DNA from: Podaxis mareebaensis
Lineage: Eukaryota > Basidiomycota > Agaricomycetes > Agaricales > Agaricaceae
Assembly (NCBI GenBank): GCA_018524725.1
Contig: JAEUWP010000615.1
Span: 42,440-106,439, forward strand
DNA: 64,000 nucleotides
Direction: 5' to 3'
This document shows, piece after piece, positions 43,683 to 56,300 of the stretch. The position numbers and the translations under genes are program-made. Numbering within the stretch: position 1 is the first letter of the stretch; every line of letters begins with the position of its first letter. The notes below the pieces were generated by a model, which had not been told where the DNA came from, did no database searches, and saw nothing but the letters and a program-made list of their open reading frames with translations.

Positions 43683-45014
43683 ATGCCCAACACCGAGTCT
43701 GTCTACGACCTCCCCGCTAGCTATCACCTCCCAGACCTCCTTTCAGGACTGCCATGGCCTCGGTTGCTCAGCGAACATTATGAAGAAGTTAAGCTCGAGT
43801 CATCAGCTTGGATCGAGTCCTTCAACCCGTTCAATGAAAAAGGCCTCGAGGCTTTCAGAGCCTGCGACTTCAGTAAGTGATAGATTCACAACAATAGCCG
43901 CTCCCAAGTTTAATCAGCGACCGTTAGGCTTGTTAAGCGCCCTCACATATTCTCCCAGAGAAAAAAGTAAGCTCTCGTCGTTCGGTGTTGATCCAAGGAA
44001 CATACTGATAGTTTGTTACAACTTGTTAGTCATCATTCGCTTGGGTGCCGATTTGATGAATCTCTTTTTCACCTTCGACGAGTACAGCGATATCAAAGAC
44101 CGCGACGGAGTCCAGAAGTTACGCGAAATAGTCTCCGACGCGTTCCATAACCCAGACAAGCCCCGCCCAGAAAACGAGGTTTGCCTTGGTGCCATTGCAC
44201 GAGAGTGAGTTGTGTTTGTTACCTTGTGAGAAAGCAACGGCACTCACCCGCCGCACAGTTTCTGGAACCGCGCCAGAGCCATCGTTCCGCCAAATGCTCC
44301 CTGTCTGCAGCATTTCCTCGATGACTGGGAAGGTTACAGCTCCAATGTTGTTCAGGAGGCCGAAGACCGTGTTAACCAGAAGTCCCGAGGATTCTACGAT
44401 TATCTACGGATACGTCGACACACTTCTGGCAGTTACCCTACCCTCGCACTTTGCGAGTTTGGCCTCGATCTCCCGGAAGAAGTTTACGGTCATCCCCTTT
44501 TCGTCGCCCTCAGGGACCAAGCAGCTGACCTCATTGCCCTTATCAACGTGAGTTCGGCGTGGTTGGAGTACATGTTGACCTCATGAAAATTAACCCCGAC
44601 TGGCAGGACGTTTACTCGCTTGCCATGGAAAGATCCAGAGGTCTCAACTGGCATAACGCCGTTATGCTTGTTATGCGCGAACAGAGCGTTAGTCTTCCAG
44701 AGGCCATGGACTGGGTATTGAGATACGGTCAGAGTGTTGTGAAGAGCTTTAACGATAATGTGGCCGCATTACCGTCCTGGGGCCCCGAAATCGACCAAAA
44801 GGTGCAGATCTACGTTGATGGCATAGCACAAAATATCCGCGGAGTCGACGACTGGACCTTTGAGAGCCACCGCTATTTTGGCCCCAGAGGACCCGAGATA
44901 AAGGTCACAAGGATTATGCATCCCTTCCCCCCTACACCTGGTTTCGTCCAGCTCGATGATGAAGACGACGTTCCCGTTAATCGTGTCATCCAACTAATTG
45001 ACATAACTGCTTAG
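43683..45014 (+). CDS. Class I sesquiterpene synthase
   Basis: Five exons are proposed: 43683-43872, 43928-43966, 44030-44204, 44259-44547 and 44607-45014 (366 residues). The product would cyclise farnesyl diphosphate with release of diphosphate. The metal-binding aspartate motif is FDEYSD (D93, E94, D97). The NSE triad is NDVYSLAME (N231, S235, E239), assembled across the last splice. The diphosphate-sensing RY pair is R320-Y321 in HRYFG. YDLPASYHLPDLLSGLPWPR at the N terminus is typical of agaric enzymes. The protein is cytosolic with no targeting signal. Nearby genes are housekeeping or unrelated, with no P450 or transporter, so it appears to be a solitary synthase. All active-site motifs are intact. 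The terpene product cannot be predicted from this. Confidence 0.9.
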
Positions 45015-45360
45015 GCGTGTATTATTAGTGTTTATAACTGTATCACTTATTACTTATGAATAGGTACTTACACGTATTTATGTCAAATGAACGAACAACT
45101 TCGAGCTTATGAGGCACGAAAGTGTGTCTCGAGTGTAACCGCCGTTGATGGAATTTTGATTGAAGCGAGCCACCGGGTGTTTGCTTTCTTCATCTCGGTA
45201 ATACAGATGATTTGCCTAAGTTTTGATCGTGCATGTTATGGGCATTGCTTGGTTGTGCGCTCAATTTTGTGTACTGGTTGGTTGGGGTTCATTACTTCCG
45301 ATTTCTGGTGCGAATGACGTCTCAAAAGAGGGTTGTGAACGTTCCATTACGTGCGTACTT
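45015..45360. other. Convergent 3' region
   Basis: 346 bases between the stop codons of the terpene synthase (plus) and LSM6 (minus). The AT-rich start probably contains the synthase polyadenylation site. No gene seen. Confidence 0.5.
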
Positions 45361-45755
45361 CTACAGAGGCTCTGCCGCCGAAATGTACAATACTGTAACA
45401 ACGTCAGTCTGATCTGGATACCAGGACGGAAAAGGGGAGCACCGTTGTTGCCTCTGATGAATGCATCACCATATCTATTGGTAACGACGCCATTGACATG
45501 CTCTTCTGTTTGCTCTAGTGCTATGTTCATGTAGCCGTCAAGACATGACAAAACCCCTACAATTAACGATGGATTGATTACCGGTTCCAGGTCTACTTCA
45601 ACGAGCAACACACCTCGATAATCGACTCCTGATAAAAGTCGCACTATAACGCGTTTTCCAACAACATTTTTCAGAAAATCGGTAGGGGAACCGGTATGAC
45701 TCGAGGGCGGTGGGGGAGGGGATTGCTCCGTGGGCTGAGGCGGCGAATCGTCCAT
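45361..45755 (-). CDS. LSM6: LSM6, U6 snRNA-associated Sm-like protein
   Basis: Three exons are proposed: 45614-45755, 45443-45556 and 45361-45392 (95 residues), with introns of 57 and 50 nt. After a proline-rich N-terminal extension (MDDSPPQPTEQSPPPPPSSH) the Sm fold begins with SPTDFLKNVVGKRVIVRLLS. The splices restore GVDYRGVLSCLDGYMNIALE and FIRGNNVLYISA, the two hallmark Sm motifs. LSM6 is a subunit of the Lsm1-7 ring for mRNA decay and the Lsm2-8 ring that binds U6 snRNA. The start at 45755 is chosen because it gives the family's usual size; the upstream in-frame ATG would add 25 residues without family support. Confidence 0.9.
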
Positions 45756-48700
45756 GATCAAGCGTTGTGTTTGTTTATGTTTGTGATATATCAGGCCAAT
45801 CACCCTTTTTGGGGCCGCCAGGTGGGACAAACTGTGATCTTATCTGTGCATTTGTCAAAAATCGGGCTCTTAACTTCTTACGACCATCATTGAGATCCCA
45901 TGTGTGCCTTTGAGATATTGCTGGGGAAAAATCATACAGCAGGTTTCCCGCTTGACCCACCTATACAGAACACGTTCCAAGTTTCCGGGACACGAGGCAG
46001 CCTTCATTACTTCATTGTTGTACCATGATTGATCGTTTGGCTCCCGGAGAAAACAGAACCATTTGGGCGCTTGTGAGTAGTTGTGAGTCCGACAATTTTG
46101 GATCACTGGTTCATACGGCTCAACGACAAGCCGGATTTCGAACACAGCAGAAGCGACGGGTGCTGAGAACTAATGAACCAGGTTGCTGTGAGCAGACGAT
46201 GCGACTGTACCCTGAAGCGTACCGCTGCTATCGGTATCACAATAGTTCAAGGGGGAACCAAGATACGTCTTAGATGCTGTGATTGTAGGTGTGTGTCCAG
46301 AGTGGATATCAAAAAAAAAAATCTTCTTGATACCTCCGAAAACGTGCCCTGTGCTCTTCTTCTGAAGTGGACATCTATATCAATGAAGAGGCGAGTTCGG
46401 GGTGTATAGCGAAGGGTGCCAGCATCTGTCTAGCAGCGAGGGGTCCGAAATCCTTCCTCCGGATTAGATAATCATAGAGTAAGATTAAGAAGAGATAGGA
46501 TAACGACGACGATTTGAGACGAGACGAAGCGAGACTAACGAAACGAGACTAACGAAACGAGACTACGAGACTAGTGAGACATCCCCATCGTAGGGAGCTG
46601 GGGTGTATTGCATGCAGGCGGTCTCCTTAAGTACATGAGACTACTTACAATGCTGTACACTAAATGAGTCATGCGAATATTCGGGAACATTCTGAAATAG
46701 TGGACCAGAAATGAAGGAAACGCATTTTCATGCGTAGCCAAATTTCTGGCTCCACATCAACGAAGGGAAACGTAGAAACTTGGAGAAGAAATGTTCCCCC
46801 TTAGCCGTGAATTCTGGTTAACCCGGATGTGGCGTATCAAGGTTTGGACGTGCGCAGGAGGGCGTGGAGAAAGATTCTGGGCGGTGTTTGGGCTGCTGGA
46901 AGGTGTCAACAGATGTGTTTTGCTTTTCTGCGCAACTGCCTGTAAATCACATCACGCAACTCTTACGCTTGCAACGATTTCGGACTCCAATCTAATTTTG
47001 CCGCTCGCAATACTAAAAGACCAGGCTGGAGGTTGCTGGTATTCCACGCAAGGGCCAAATATAAGGAACTCCAGAACCTTTATACTTCTCCAACTGTGAC
47101 GTCCGATGATGAGGTGCTAGTCCTAGAAATGATTAGCCCCAGCCAGCCAGGACAACATTCCATCCAACATTATATACGGCCCGTAATGGGTATGGTACCC
47201 GGCCACAACCATAACTGTTGCCATCCGTCGTCTTGTGGTCTTTTCGGGTTTGCGAACCTCTTCCCGCCTATCTGACATCTTTTTAGAATTATACGCTCAC
47301 CGAGCTCTCAGAATGATAATTTCCTCGGAGGTCGAGACGAATACCAAAGAAATGGTTATCTTTGAACCTGGGGGCCGCTCGTACTCCAAGGATTTTCTCA
47401 AACTCAATATCGGAGTGCTGTCACAGCCTAGTCCATTGCTTTGTGATGCCTTACGTTCTCGGCAAGGACCCCTGGAGTGCACACCTTCCGCTGCCAAATT
47501 TCTGGTACGTAAGTCCATGATGTCGGACACACCAGGACACACCATCGACTAATAAACTGGCTGGTCGGAAAGCTATATTTAGTGTTTGAGTCCCGCCTCC
47601 ATCTACCGCCTCAGGACACTTGATAGAGCCACTGGAGCTCGTACTACCTTAATAGGCTTGTCTACGAGGTCTCTGATGTGCTTATGTATTTCAACGGTGG
47701 TGAGAGTGGTCGACAAAGTTTGCATGTTAAGATTTGTAAGATTATGTTATTTGAAAGATTATGTTAATATTTGGGGATTATACAGCGTGGTAGGCACTGT
47801 TTGTATTGTTGCGATGCCGTTTATATGTCTGTCTACACATTTAATGTTTTCTCCACCCTGAGGAAACTAACGGAAATGAGTTGCTTCTGTAACTCCAAGT
47901 AGGTATCGCTCCCCGCCTATGCCATCGCGTGATAATCGGCATCGCGCAGTTCATATAAGGACATCCAGGTCCTCCTAGCGAACCTGTGACATTCTCATCA
48001 CAGCACTTCTGGCCTGTAGTCCTAGGTAGTCCTAGGGAGCGGACATGGTCCTGAAACTTTTTCGTTCTAAAAATGATGTTGCTGTCACGATGGGCGCTGA
48101 ACCAGCCCGGTCATATCTGGGTATCGCTAAACGGAGTCTTCAAAATCTCCCGGACCCCTCGTGGACTTTTCCAAGGTATCTATATTCCCGTTAGGAGAGC
48201 GGTAACAGATGGCTACGGGACAAATAGCAGAAAGGTGAACTACTGTCGCCTGAAGACACTTACGACGGAAGCTCAACCTTTTACGTCTCAGTGCAATACA
48301 GAATTGAGTTGGAATACTACAGTGGCCAGCACCTCAATCCACCCCTTTGCGCCTTGGCTGGACGCAAGACCGGAAGACCTCGCCCGAACAGACATCTCAA
48401 GTGACGTCAGAGCCTCGGAAGATATAAGTTCTTGCCTGTGCCATGGCACTCTGGTATGGCAGTGATTTCTTCTTTATTTTTTGTTATGCTCACATCCACG
48501 CCCCATGCTATTACTCAGCCCTGATACAGATAAGCCGCGATCGACCTTGTCACGTTCGACCTTGTGCTCACCAGTTTAGGGTTTCTAGCCACACCACCCA
48601 GACCATCAACCTCTCTCACAGGTGCCCGCGCCGTCCAATACGTGCCGTCATCCAATCTATTCGGCTCTGTCCGTGAGCATTGTCCAAGATTTATACTTGT

Positions 48701-49156
48701 TCTCCATCTTTGGCCTCATCTTCACCAAGGACGCAAAACGGCGGGTTCGGGCTGGAATTCGTAACACGAAATGCCACTTAGTCAGATGCAGGCAATATTA
48801 TTCTGATGTAACATTGTGAAGTCTACTTCGGACACCGACAACGCACCAAATCCTCCCATTCTTTTCAAGGCTCGATCCTGCTTGTCTATGATAAATATAC
48901 ACATAGCGAACAACGATAACATGACTTTATAACCTCTACTGACTACGAAACATGCGGTAAATAGATAATCAATATTAACACGGGGGATAATAGTTCTGAA
49001 AAAAGCGTTTAAGGACTTTACGCGGTGTGCCGCACCCTGGACACATCACGTACGGGAATGGGCGTGAAGGGTACATTCGGGATGCATCGTGGCCATGGCG
49101 TGATAAGCGCCATACAATAAAAATCATTCTGGCGCATCGGCGCGATATTCATCGTC
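45756..49156. other. Gene-poor stretch
   Basis: About 3.4 kb with frames up to 130 residues that show no domain or splice support. It contains the short GAGAC-type tandem repeat at 46529-46575. Confidence 0.4.
46529..46575. repeat. Short imperfect tandem repeat, 14-bp unit
   Basis: CGAGACTAACGAAA occurs about three times in a row, flanked by shorter GAGAC and CGAGAC units from about 46515. It looks like a small noncoding minisatellite. Confidence 0.8.
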
Positions 49157-50100
49157 TCACGGCGTGTTATTCACATCGAGAGTGAATGGGACTTCGACGT
49201 TCCCCCACTCAATGCATGCTTCGTAAAGGTACAGCACGCTAAAGATGAGGAACAAGATTGCGCCACCCCAGGTAACTGGAGAGGAGATGCGGGTGAATAA
49301 GGTATTATAAGAGTGATGAGTAAATTACGTACCATGTTTAACGGAGATTTTGGTCGAGATGTAACGACCACCAATAACAGCCAAAGCGGTGCAGAATGAG
49401 TGGCCTAGGATAGTACCGAGGGTGACAAGATATACGTTCTGAGCCGGATAGGGGTGAGAAAGACTTTCGCAATGGACTGATAATGCGGACAAACATGAGC
49501 GGCGCCGAGTGCAATGGTTGCGATTTGACTGCGGTCTCCCCATTCGCCAAGGAAAGTTAGAACGAAAGCTTGAACGAATACAGGTCCAAAAATCAGGCTT
49601 GAGAAGTTCCTGGCACCCTCGAGCCAACTGGACTTTTTTTGCGACTTGGATAAGGACGATGGCACTTTCTCCCCCCTTCCCTCTTCGAGAACTTGCATGG
49701 GCACCTCTTCACCGTCGTCCTCAGCAATCTCCTCTTCTGCCTCTTTCAGTTCCTCACGCATCTTTTCATTCCCTGCATCTCCTGTCATCTTCCTGGCCTC
49801 CGCAGCCATCTTGAGCCCAAAAATTAGAAACAAGGCTGCTGCCGCAAGTTGAGTCCATGTACGAGGTATAAGAGAAGGAAGTATATGGCCTAATGATGCA
49901 GAAAGGGCAGACATCAGGAGAAGAGAGGCGATAGCGCCCGAAAAGACGAGTAGACGGGGATGACGCATCGCAAGCAGGGCAGATATCAGGAAGGTCTTGT
50001 CACCAATTTCGGAGAAAAGAATGAGCAGAATGGATTGCACCATCGTCTCTAAAGGAGACGAATCCGCTGTCGGTAGTGACGGCGGGGGAGTGGTCGACAT
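49157..50100 (-). CDS. GDT1: GDT1/TMEM165 family cation transporter
   Basis: Three exons are proposed: 49495-50100, 49333-49438 and 49157-49275 (276 residues), with introns of 56 and 57 nt. Two inverted membrane halves each carry the signature: EIGDKT (E31-D34) and EWGDRS (E186-D189). A charged, acidic cytosolic loop (KMREELKEAEEEIAEDDGEE) separates them. The last exons give NVYLVTLGTILGHSFCTALA and WGGAILFLIFSVLYLYEAC. Family members exchange Ca2+ or Mn2+ for protons in the Golgi and support glycosylation. The frame is open upstream to 50202, so an alternative N terminus with 34 more residues is possible. It lies about 295 bases downstream of the second ten-cysteine gene, on the same strand. 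Confidence 0.9.
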
Positions 50101-50209
50101 TGCTGTCGGGTTCGGGGTAGGAAGCAGTGTGGAGACTTGTTGCTGGCAGTGTAATAATATATGTAACCTTCCCACGGTCGCAACCTTATGATGCAATAAC
50201 ACACATCAC

Positions 50210-50990
50210 ATTTACTGAATCGCAGCATATTACAACATGTTCGAGACATCGTTCATAGGAGAAAAGTTAAAAATACGCGTATATAACATGGAACGTCCTG
50301 GAGGAGTGCGATCGGTCCTTATTACAAGCCTTGAATACGGATATGCCAGAAATCTCACCTTCAAAGTTCCTCAAACGGGCGAGGACGAAGTTAGTTTAGT
50401 AGTAGCAGCAACAAGCTTGCCAGAGCCTGAAAGGAAACGAATCAGCTACATTAAAGACATTAACAAAAGATACAGGTGATACTCACACGCCACAGCATTC
50501 GCCACGAGTGTAAGGCTTCCCGTGGCTGTCAGTACAGTGCTCGCAACGATCGTTGCAAAGTTCGCCCCCACCGGGGCCATGGCAACTGCCTGCGGCACCG
50601 CAAGCATTGGCAGCACTTTGGGCCAGGGAGGTGGCAGCGTCAAGCTGAGCCTCCTCCTTGGGCAAGCTATAGGCAACAGAGGCGAGAGCGAGAACGATGG
50701 TAAGAGAGAACCTCATGTTTCGGTGAATAAAAAGTCTTGCTACTTTGTTATCGAAATCGGGGTCGTTGGTGAGTCTTTCTGAAAGATTCCGAGCCTATTT
50801 ATCCTGAAAACTAGAGGCCGGAGCTGGGCAGCATTGCTTTGCCAAGGTTGACAATAATCTTAGGGATCACAGCATGGCTCCTAAACAGGTCTTCTGGCTC
50901 CATCCGTAGCTATCGGGAAGTCATTCTCCAGAATTTAGCTTGTGTTTGCGACCTGAATATGTATTAGACTTGGAGCAGAAGTGATAAACG
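50210..50990. repeat. Segmental duplication block B (with 820-1640)
   Basis: Same-orientation partner of the block at 820-1640, spanning the gene, its 3' flank and about 270 bases of promoter. The two blocks lie about 49 kb apart with unrelated sequence between and outside them. Confidence 0.75.
50396..50716 (-). CDS. Small secreted ten-cysteine protein, copy 2
   Basis: Two exons, 50487-50716 and 50396-50426, with a 60-nt intron (donor GTGAGT, acceptor TTTCAG) give 86 residues, the same length as copy 1 at 1010-1330. The signal peptide is MRFSLTIVLALASVAYS. The mature protein shares the LPKEEA start, the GGGELCNDRCE core, YTRGECCG, and after the splice the same triple-cysteine tail (QACCCYY). 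All ten cysteines align. Changes between the copies fall mostly between cysteines, as expected for a disulfide-stabilised secreted peptide. A TATA-like element matches that of copy 1 (50794-50804). Function is unknown; effector, defence peptide or developmental surface protein are open options. Confidence 0.82.
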
Positions 50991-52629
50991 CGCAGGACAA
51001 AGATCGCGCACATGTCGAAATGTTGACCACGAGTGTTTCAGATGAACACCTGTACTACCACACAATGAAGGCAATTACGAACAGACTGTATGGAAGAGCG
51101 CAGCATCTCTTGTAGCCAGAAGCCGAGGAACTCCGTCTGGTAAGGAATCTATCCACAAGCAGGTTAGGGTGACTGGACCATACGACGCGTCCTCATGCAG
51201 GCGGTGTTCTAACGTCAAAACATCTCGGGCTCAGAAAATAGGGGAAGGGGTCTGTGAGACTCATTCATTACCGGAGTATGGTTACATGTTGAACAGGTTC
51301 TGCGACAGATTTGGTAGCATAGGGAACACCGGCTGAGCGGCGTAGAACCGAAAACGAGGCAAAATGAGGTCAAGATCTGACTCGACCTGTGTCGGCTGGA
51401 GGCCTGCTGTCAATATATCTAAGAATAGCCCGCCTTCAACATAACAGAGAAGATGCGACGATGGGGGATACTGAAGGGAGCGGAACGCACCTTCAAACTG
51501 TATCAAGGATACGTAGACACAGACAGCAAGACACTACTCGCGTGAAGCCTTGTTCTTCCCAGCAGCCTTGTAGAGGTTTGAGGTTTGATATGGATCGTAA
51601 CCTTAGTCAATCCATTAGTGCCGCTCGTGGCTTCTAGTCGCACCCGGAGTTTGTGCCAAAATGTTGCACTGCCCAATGTGTCTTCGACAGTATGGGCGCG
51701 GAGCTGGCAGAGCGGATCTCAAGTTATGTCAGGCGAATAGATTAGAAGTGGCTTGGGTGCGCTTTCAGAGCGGAAGTTGACAAAATACTTGGGCAGTTTG
51801 GTAACGCAACAGGAGTTTGAGAATGCAAACGTTGGTCTCATAATTCACCCTCGCCGAAGCATAGGCTGTCATATTTGATCTTCAGTATCCTAGCGCACCG
51901 TGATCATAAAGATCAAACTTGAAGCATAAAACCCATCTAAGGCGAGTGTGACATTTTCACAAGTGAACGAATTCATGCAAGTTGGCCAAATTTGCTCAAG
52001 GTAAGACCTGGTCTGATCTAGCTCGTTCCACCTCCTCGAACTCGGTATGCTTGAGCCACCCCTATTCTCCGCCCCCTAATCCCCCATTCATTCACGACTA
52101 CAAACATCCATCGCTTAATATGTATATTGACATGTATATCAACTTTACATCCTTGATTTTTGCATGTTGAAAGCCAACACTCAATACAGCGTTTGGCTGC
52201 TTCATCTCTGAACCCATCCTCAGGCTCGTAGTCTGGAAGCTGGGCATGACCTTATGTGACATGGTCTTCAAACTCCTGATCGTTTTTGAGTTTTCTTCAT
52301 TGGAGAAGATCCGACATAAACCTCCCTTACCCCACCCCAAAACCGAAAAGAAAGGATGGGAGGATTAGCCAACTCAGATGTGCAAAACCTAGTGAAACTT
52401 GGTCGTGGAGCAATAGCTTGCTGGTGAGGAAGTCGCTTGAGGCGGCAGAGATGTTTGAAGTTCTTGTCTGTGATAGTCGAGCGAACGCAGTAAGATGGAC
52501 TGTTGGGAATTGGCAGCCCTACATTTACGAAAACTGCAAGATTTCCTGCCTAACAGAGAACCCACCACCCTTTTCTCAGGGGCTTAGGCGAGGTCATTCA
52601 GTCCGGAGTAGCCGTAAACAAAGGCATTC
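50991..52629. other. Gene-poor stretch
   Basis: About 1.6 kb with no frame showing family features. The longest (52286-52639, 117 residues on plus) ends beside the tRNA and has no recognisable content. Confidence 0.45.
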
Positions 52630-52634
52630 AAAAA
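52630..52634 (-). terminator. RNA polymerase III terminator of tRNA-Ile
   Basis: On the minus strand the sequence after the tRNA 3' end reads TTTATATTTTTG. Five consecutive T residues lie 7 bases downstream, the usual Pol III stop. Confidence 0.75.
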
Positions 52635-52640
52635 TATAAA

Positions 52641-52714
52641 TGGCCAACGTGGGGATCGAACCCAAGACCTTCGCGTTATTAGCACGACGCTCTAACCAAC
52701 TGAGCTAGTCGGCC
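52641..52714 (-). tRNA. tRNA-Ile (anticodon AAT), intronless
   Basis: A cloverleaf can be drawn on the minus strand. The acceptor stem GGCCGAC pairs with GTTGGCC (one G-T pair) and the discriminator is A. The D arm contains TAGCTCAGTTGGTTAGAGC, which is also the A box. The anticodon stem TCGTG/CGCGA encloses the loop CTAATAA with anticodon AAT (read as IAU, isoleucine). The T arm contains GGTTCGATCC, the B box, with one mismatched closing pair. No CCA is encoded and there is no intron. Confidence 0.93.
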
Positions 52715-53350
52715 ATGTGGACTGTAGCACACTTGTCTTTTGATATTTTTTTAAAATATATATCGCCATAAGCTCCGGGGAGAGCTCGACGGACTTGGGG
52801 CAGAGATCCTGTAAATGTGGAGTGTTCCACACATGGATGCCCCTATCATCCTGTCCTCGAATGAAGCGGACCATTCTTCCTTGTTTGGATTGATAATTTG
52901 TATCTCAATGGTTGAAATATGCTCGAGCTCCAGGCATAAGGAGGTCGAGGTGTTGTATCGATACATCAACGTCCCGAGTCGGAGAACGCGCAACAAGTGG
53001 CTGGCGTGCCTAACCCATCCTGCTAGGGCTTAAGTGATTTCCGCTCCTCCGGGAGGGCGGAGAAGCGTCTCACATGGCTGGGGAGTACGAAGTATGTATA
53101 TAAAGACTAGAAGTGTCGACTTCATTTCCCGCGACCTTTGCTTGGAGGAACTTGGTCGGCATGCACGTTGAAGCAGGGGACAGTGCGGAAGAACGCGAAG
53201 AGGGGGCGTCGCAGATCCTGCAATTAGTAAGATAAAGATGGTTTGGGATGATACGAGCGAAGAAGTTTCTAGGCGACGACAAAGACAGTACGGTATCGAT
53301 CCGATGATACTGGGGGTTTCAAGCGATATCGACCATCTATCAAAAGTGGC
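52715..53350. other. Intergenic between tRNA-Ile and the transporter
   Basis: Presumed 3' flank of the transporter gene. Short frames only. Confidence 0.45.
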
Positions 53351-56300
53351 TTATACGTCTTTTGGAGGTCGGAAATGTACGGTACTCGTTCGAGGTCCAA
53401 GCTCGATGCCACCCATTCTGGGTTGCATAGCCAATCCAATACCATGGATATGGTACTGCTCTCCAACGATGTCTTTGGTTGCTACCATCAATCTGTCGAG
53501 CCGATCCACGATACCAAACGCAGTGGAGACCCCGACACAGAACATTCTAGTAAAAGTGTAGCTTAGTGAAGGATATCCGACGAAGTTCGCGGTGGTACCC
53601 ACAGGTACTGTTCGTTCTGCAGTGTTTCCAGTGTAAGTGTACGGGGAAGGCCATAATCTTCTTCCGATTCCTTATGAATAATGTCGAAGCCATGGTATCG
53701 GAGCATGAATCGATCAAGCAGCGGTGCTGGCGTGATTTGCGGTAGGGGATTTCCAGTACGAAGGGATGTTGCGATCATGGCTGAAAAGGAACGTTTTGTT
53801 AAACATAATTTTCTACCGGTATTGATTGCTCTCACTGATAACAGCCAAGGTATCCCCTTGGAAATCCGGATCAAGGAATCGAGTCCTCTTCAATAGCGCC
53901 CTTGTCCACGTAGGTTCAAGATGGTCAATGATGGACATCAGGTGAGATAACGAAAAGGCGATCTGGCTGTTTACTCATGTGTTAGTATTTGAGCGAATCA
54001 TTCGCGAAGGCCACGCACAGCTGAAGCTCCATAATCTTTTGATATCGTTGGGCCGGCCATCGGCCTCGTAACGAGACCTGCGGTTGGCAATGTTCAACCA
54101 GTGCCCCTTAGCGGAGTAGGATGGGATTAGCATACCTCATAAATGACGTTTGCTCGTAATACCACCGACCTCTTCAACTTACTCCGGATTGCGATCAAAC
54201 TTGCGATTATCTCTTGAACATCGCATTCCCCCCGTGCATTCGCAAAAGAGATAATCGAGCAATAGATAGAGCCAAGTTCACTACAAGTCGTTGAAAGCAA
54301 TCTTCTTTGGTATCGGCGGATTGTGGTCGAGGGTGGTAAGAACGAAACAACACTATAATTCCCATGAGAACCGAGACTGGATCAAGTGACGAAGTGAGAA
54401 CTAACAATGCAGCCGCGACACCGATGGTCACTAATACAAAGCGCTTCCACGCAACGGAGAAGCCGGCGCCAGGAGATGCGGGAGTGGTAAGGTGGATTCC
54501 TTGATACGAATAACCAACGACCTAAGTTATACACTCATTCAGCCAAATTGCTGTAATAAAGTTGACTGTATGACATACCAAGATAGCCGTAACGAAAAAT
54601 ACAATATTAGTCATGGGTGGTCCAGGCCAATATAATCTCGCGTAGAAGAAGAAAGGGAAGCAGACGCCCGTGACAGCCGCAAGGCCGTAAGGACTGTCTG
54701 TGGCGTCGCCACGCGAAATATACCTTTTTACGCAGTGATACTTAGAGAAAGTATCGAGGAGGTGAGGAATTGTTGCTCACCACATCACCATTCCTACTAT
54801 TCCACCGGCAAAAGTACTCAATATACGGGCAGTGAGACCAAAAGTGGTGTCGCCTCTGAATCTTGCAATCGTAAGCTGGCCCATGATTCTGTAAAATTAC
54901 GTTCGTGACTCATTATCGCCAACCCTGCCAAAGGTAAACCACTCACATAGCCCACACAACTCGGTTTTCTACCCAGGTCGGATATCAACATGCGCACCAC
55001 ATGAGTTGATTGGGAAATACACTTACGATAAGCAAATGCCGCCGAATTCTTGATGAAGAATGGCAAACACAATACAACCGTAAATAACCCAGCCTTAATC
55101 GCAAATAAGGCATTGCCATGCGTCAGACTTGCGGCAGCATAATACAAAATCGACATGACCCATTCAAAGGCATTTCGTGGTGGGAGAGCATCTGGATCTC
55201 GTGGGCGAGGCATGCCGAGGTCTTCTAGAGTACCCGGCTGAACGCCTTGAATGACATCTGGGGTGAAAATATGTGCATGAATTTACGTTAGCAGGAGAAA
55301 GAGCAGAGCGAGGCACGGAATGAGCATGGAATAGGCGTGTTCGCAGGCACGATATAGACTTACCTGGATCATCATCCTCGTCGTTTTCCACGGTTTCAGA
55401 AACGTTGTATTTGTTCCAATGCAGCAATCTCTTAACTGGTGTCCATAGCCGCAATCGATCCCTTTCAATTTCCAGTTTAATGACTTCATCTAACTGCATT
55501 ATGCTCGTAGATTAGCGCGATCATAGACTTATTTGTGCGTCAGGTGAGGGGACGTACCATGCTGACCACAATCCCAGAAAATTGCATGAGGTGGTACTGA
55601 TATACATAGCAGTGAAATAGATATCGATGGGGAGGCATGACGTATTCATGACTGTCCTCTGATTTCTCGAAAGCCGGTCGGTATGGGTCCAGGACCTTTA
55701 ACCTGCAACGTCCCCCCAAAATGATCGGTTAGTGAGTTTCTAGTCATTTGGGAGAGAGGGGATAGTCAACCTCTTATCGTTCCTAAACTCTTCCAATGCT
55801 GAAGCAACGCGGTACCTCAGCGTCTGAATCATATCCAGCTTATTCTGCCTCTGGGTCTCCTTCGTCGCCCTTTTTGTCCAGAACCTCAACCTCGCATCCC
55901 GCACAGTGTCCAGCCACTCCCTAACACCAACTAGCCCTTCCCTCGTCGCAACGAGTAGATCAGTACAACTGGAGAACAGTGTGGCTCAGTTAGTTCCTGA
56001 ATCCGGGGCCACGCGCAGAGAAAACAGGAAATAACTCACCACTCCTGCAACAATGCTGTCAATCGTTGTGTATATACCTCCGCATAAGGGTCATGGAACC
56101 TTGTCGCCTCTAAGTTCAAGTACCTCTGGCTTTCAAACACACCAACGGCGTGTTCCCTCTTCCTTCCAAGCGACAAGTGCAATAACGACTGGTGTAGATG
56201 ATGACCATGGTGATGATGGTGGTGGTGGTGATGGTGGTGGTGGTGGTGGTGATGAGGATTCGGTAGGATTGGGGAACTAGATAGAGATCCTGCCGACCGA

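Noticed and set aside
46025..48465. Frames of 80-130 residues between LSM6 and GDT1
   Set aside because: No domains, conserved words or plausible exon chains were found; they overlap one another in different frames.
43683..50716. Terpene biosynthetic gene cluster
   Set aside because: Neighbours are LSM6, GDT1 and a small secreted protein; no tailoring enzymes are present.
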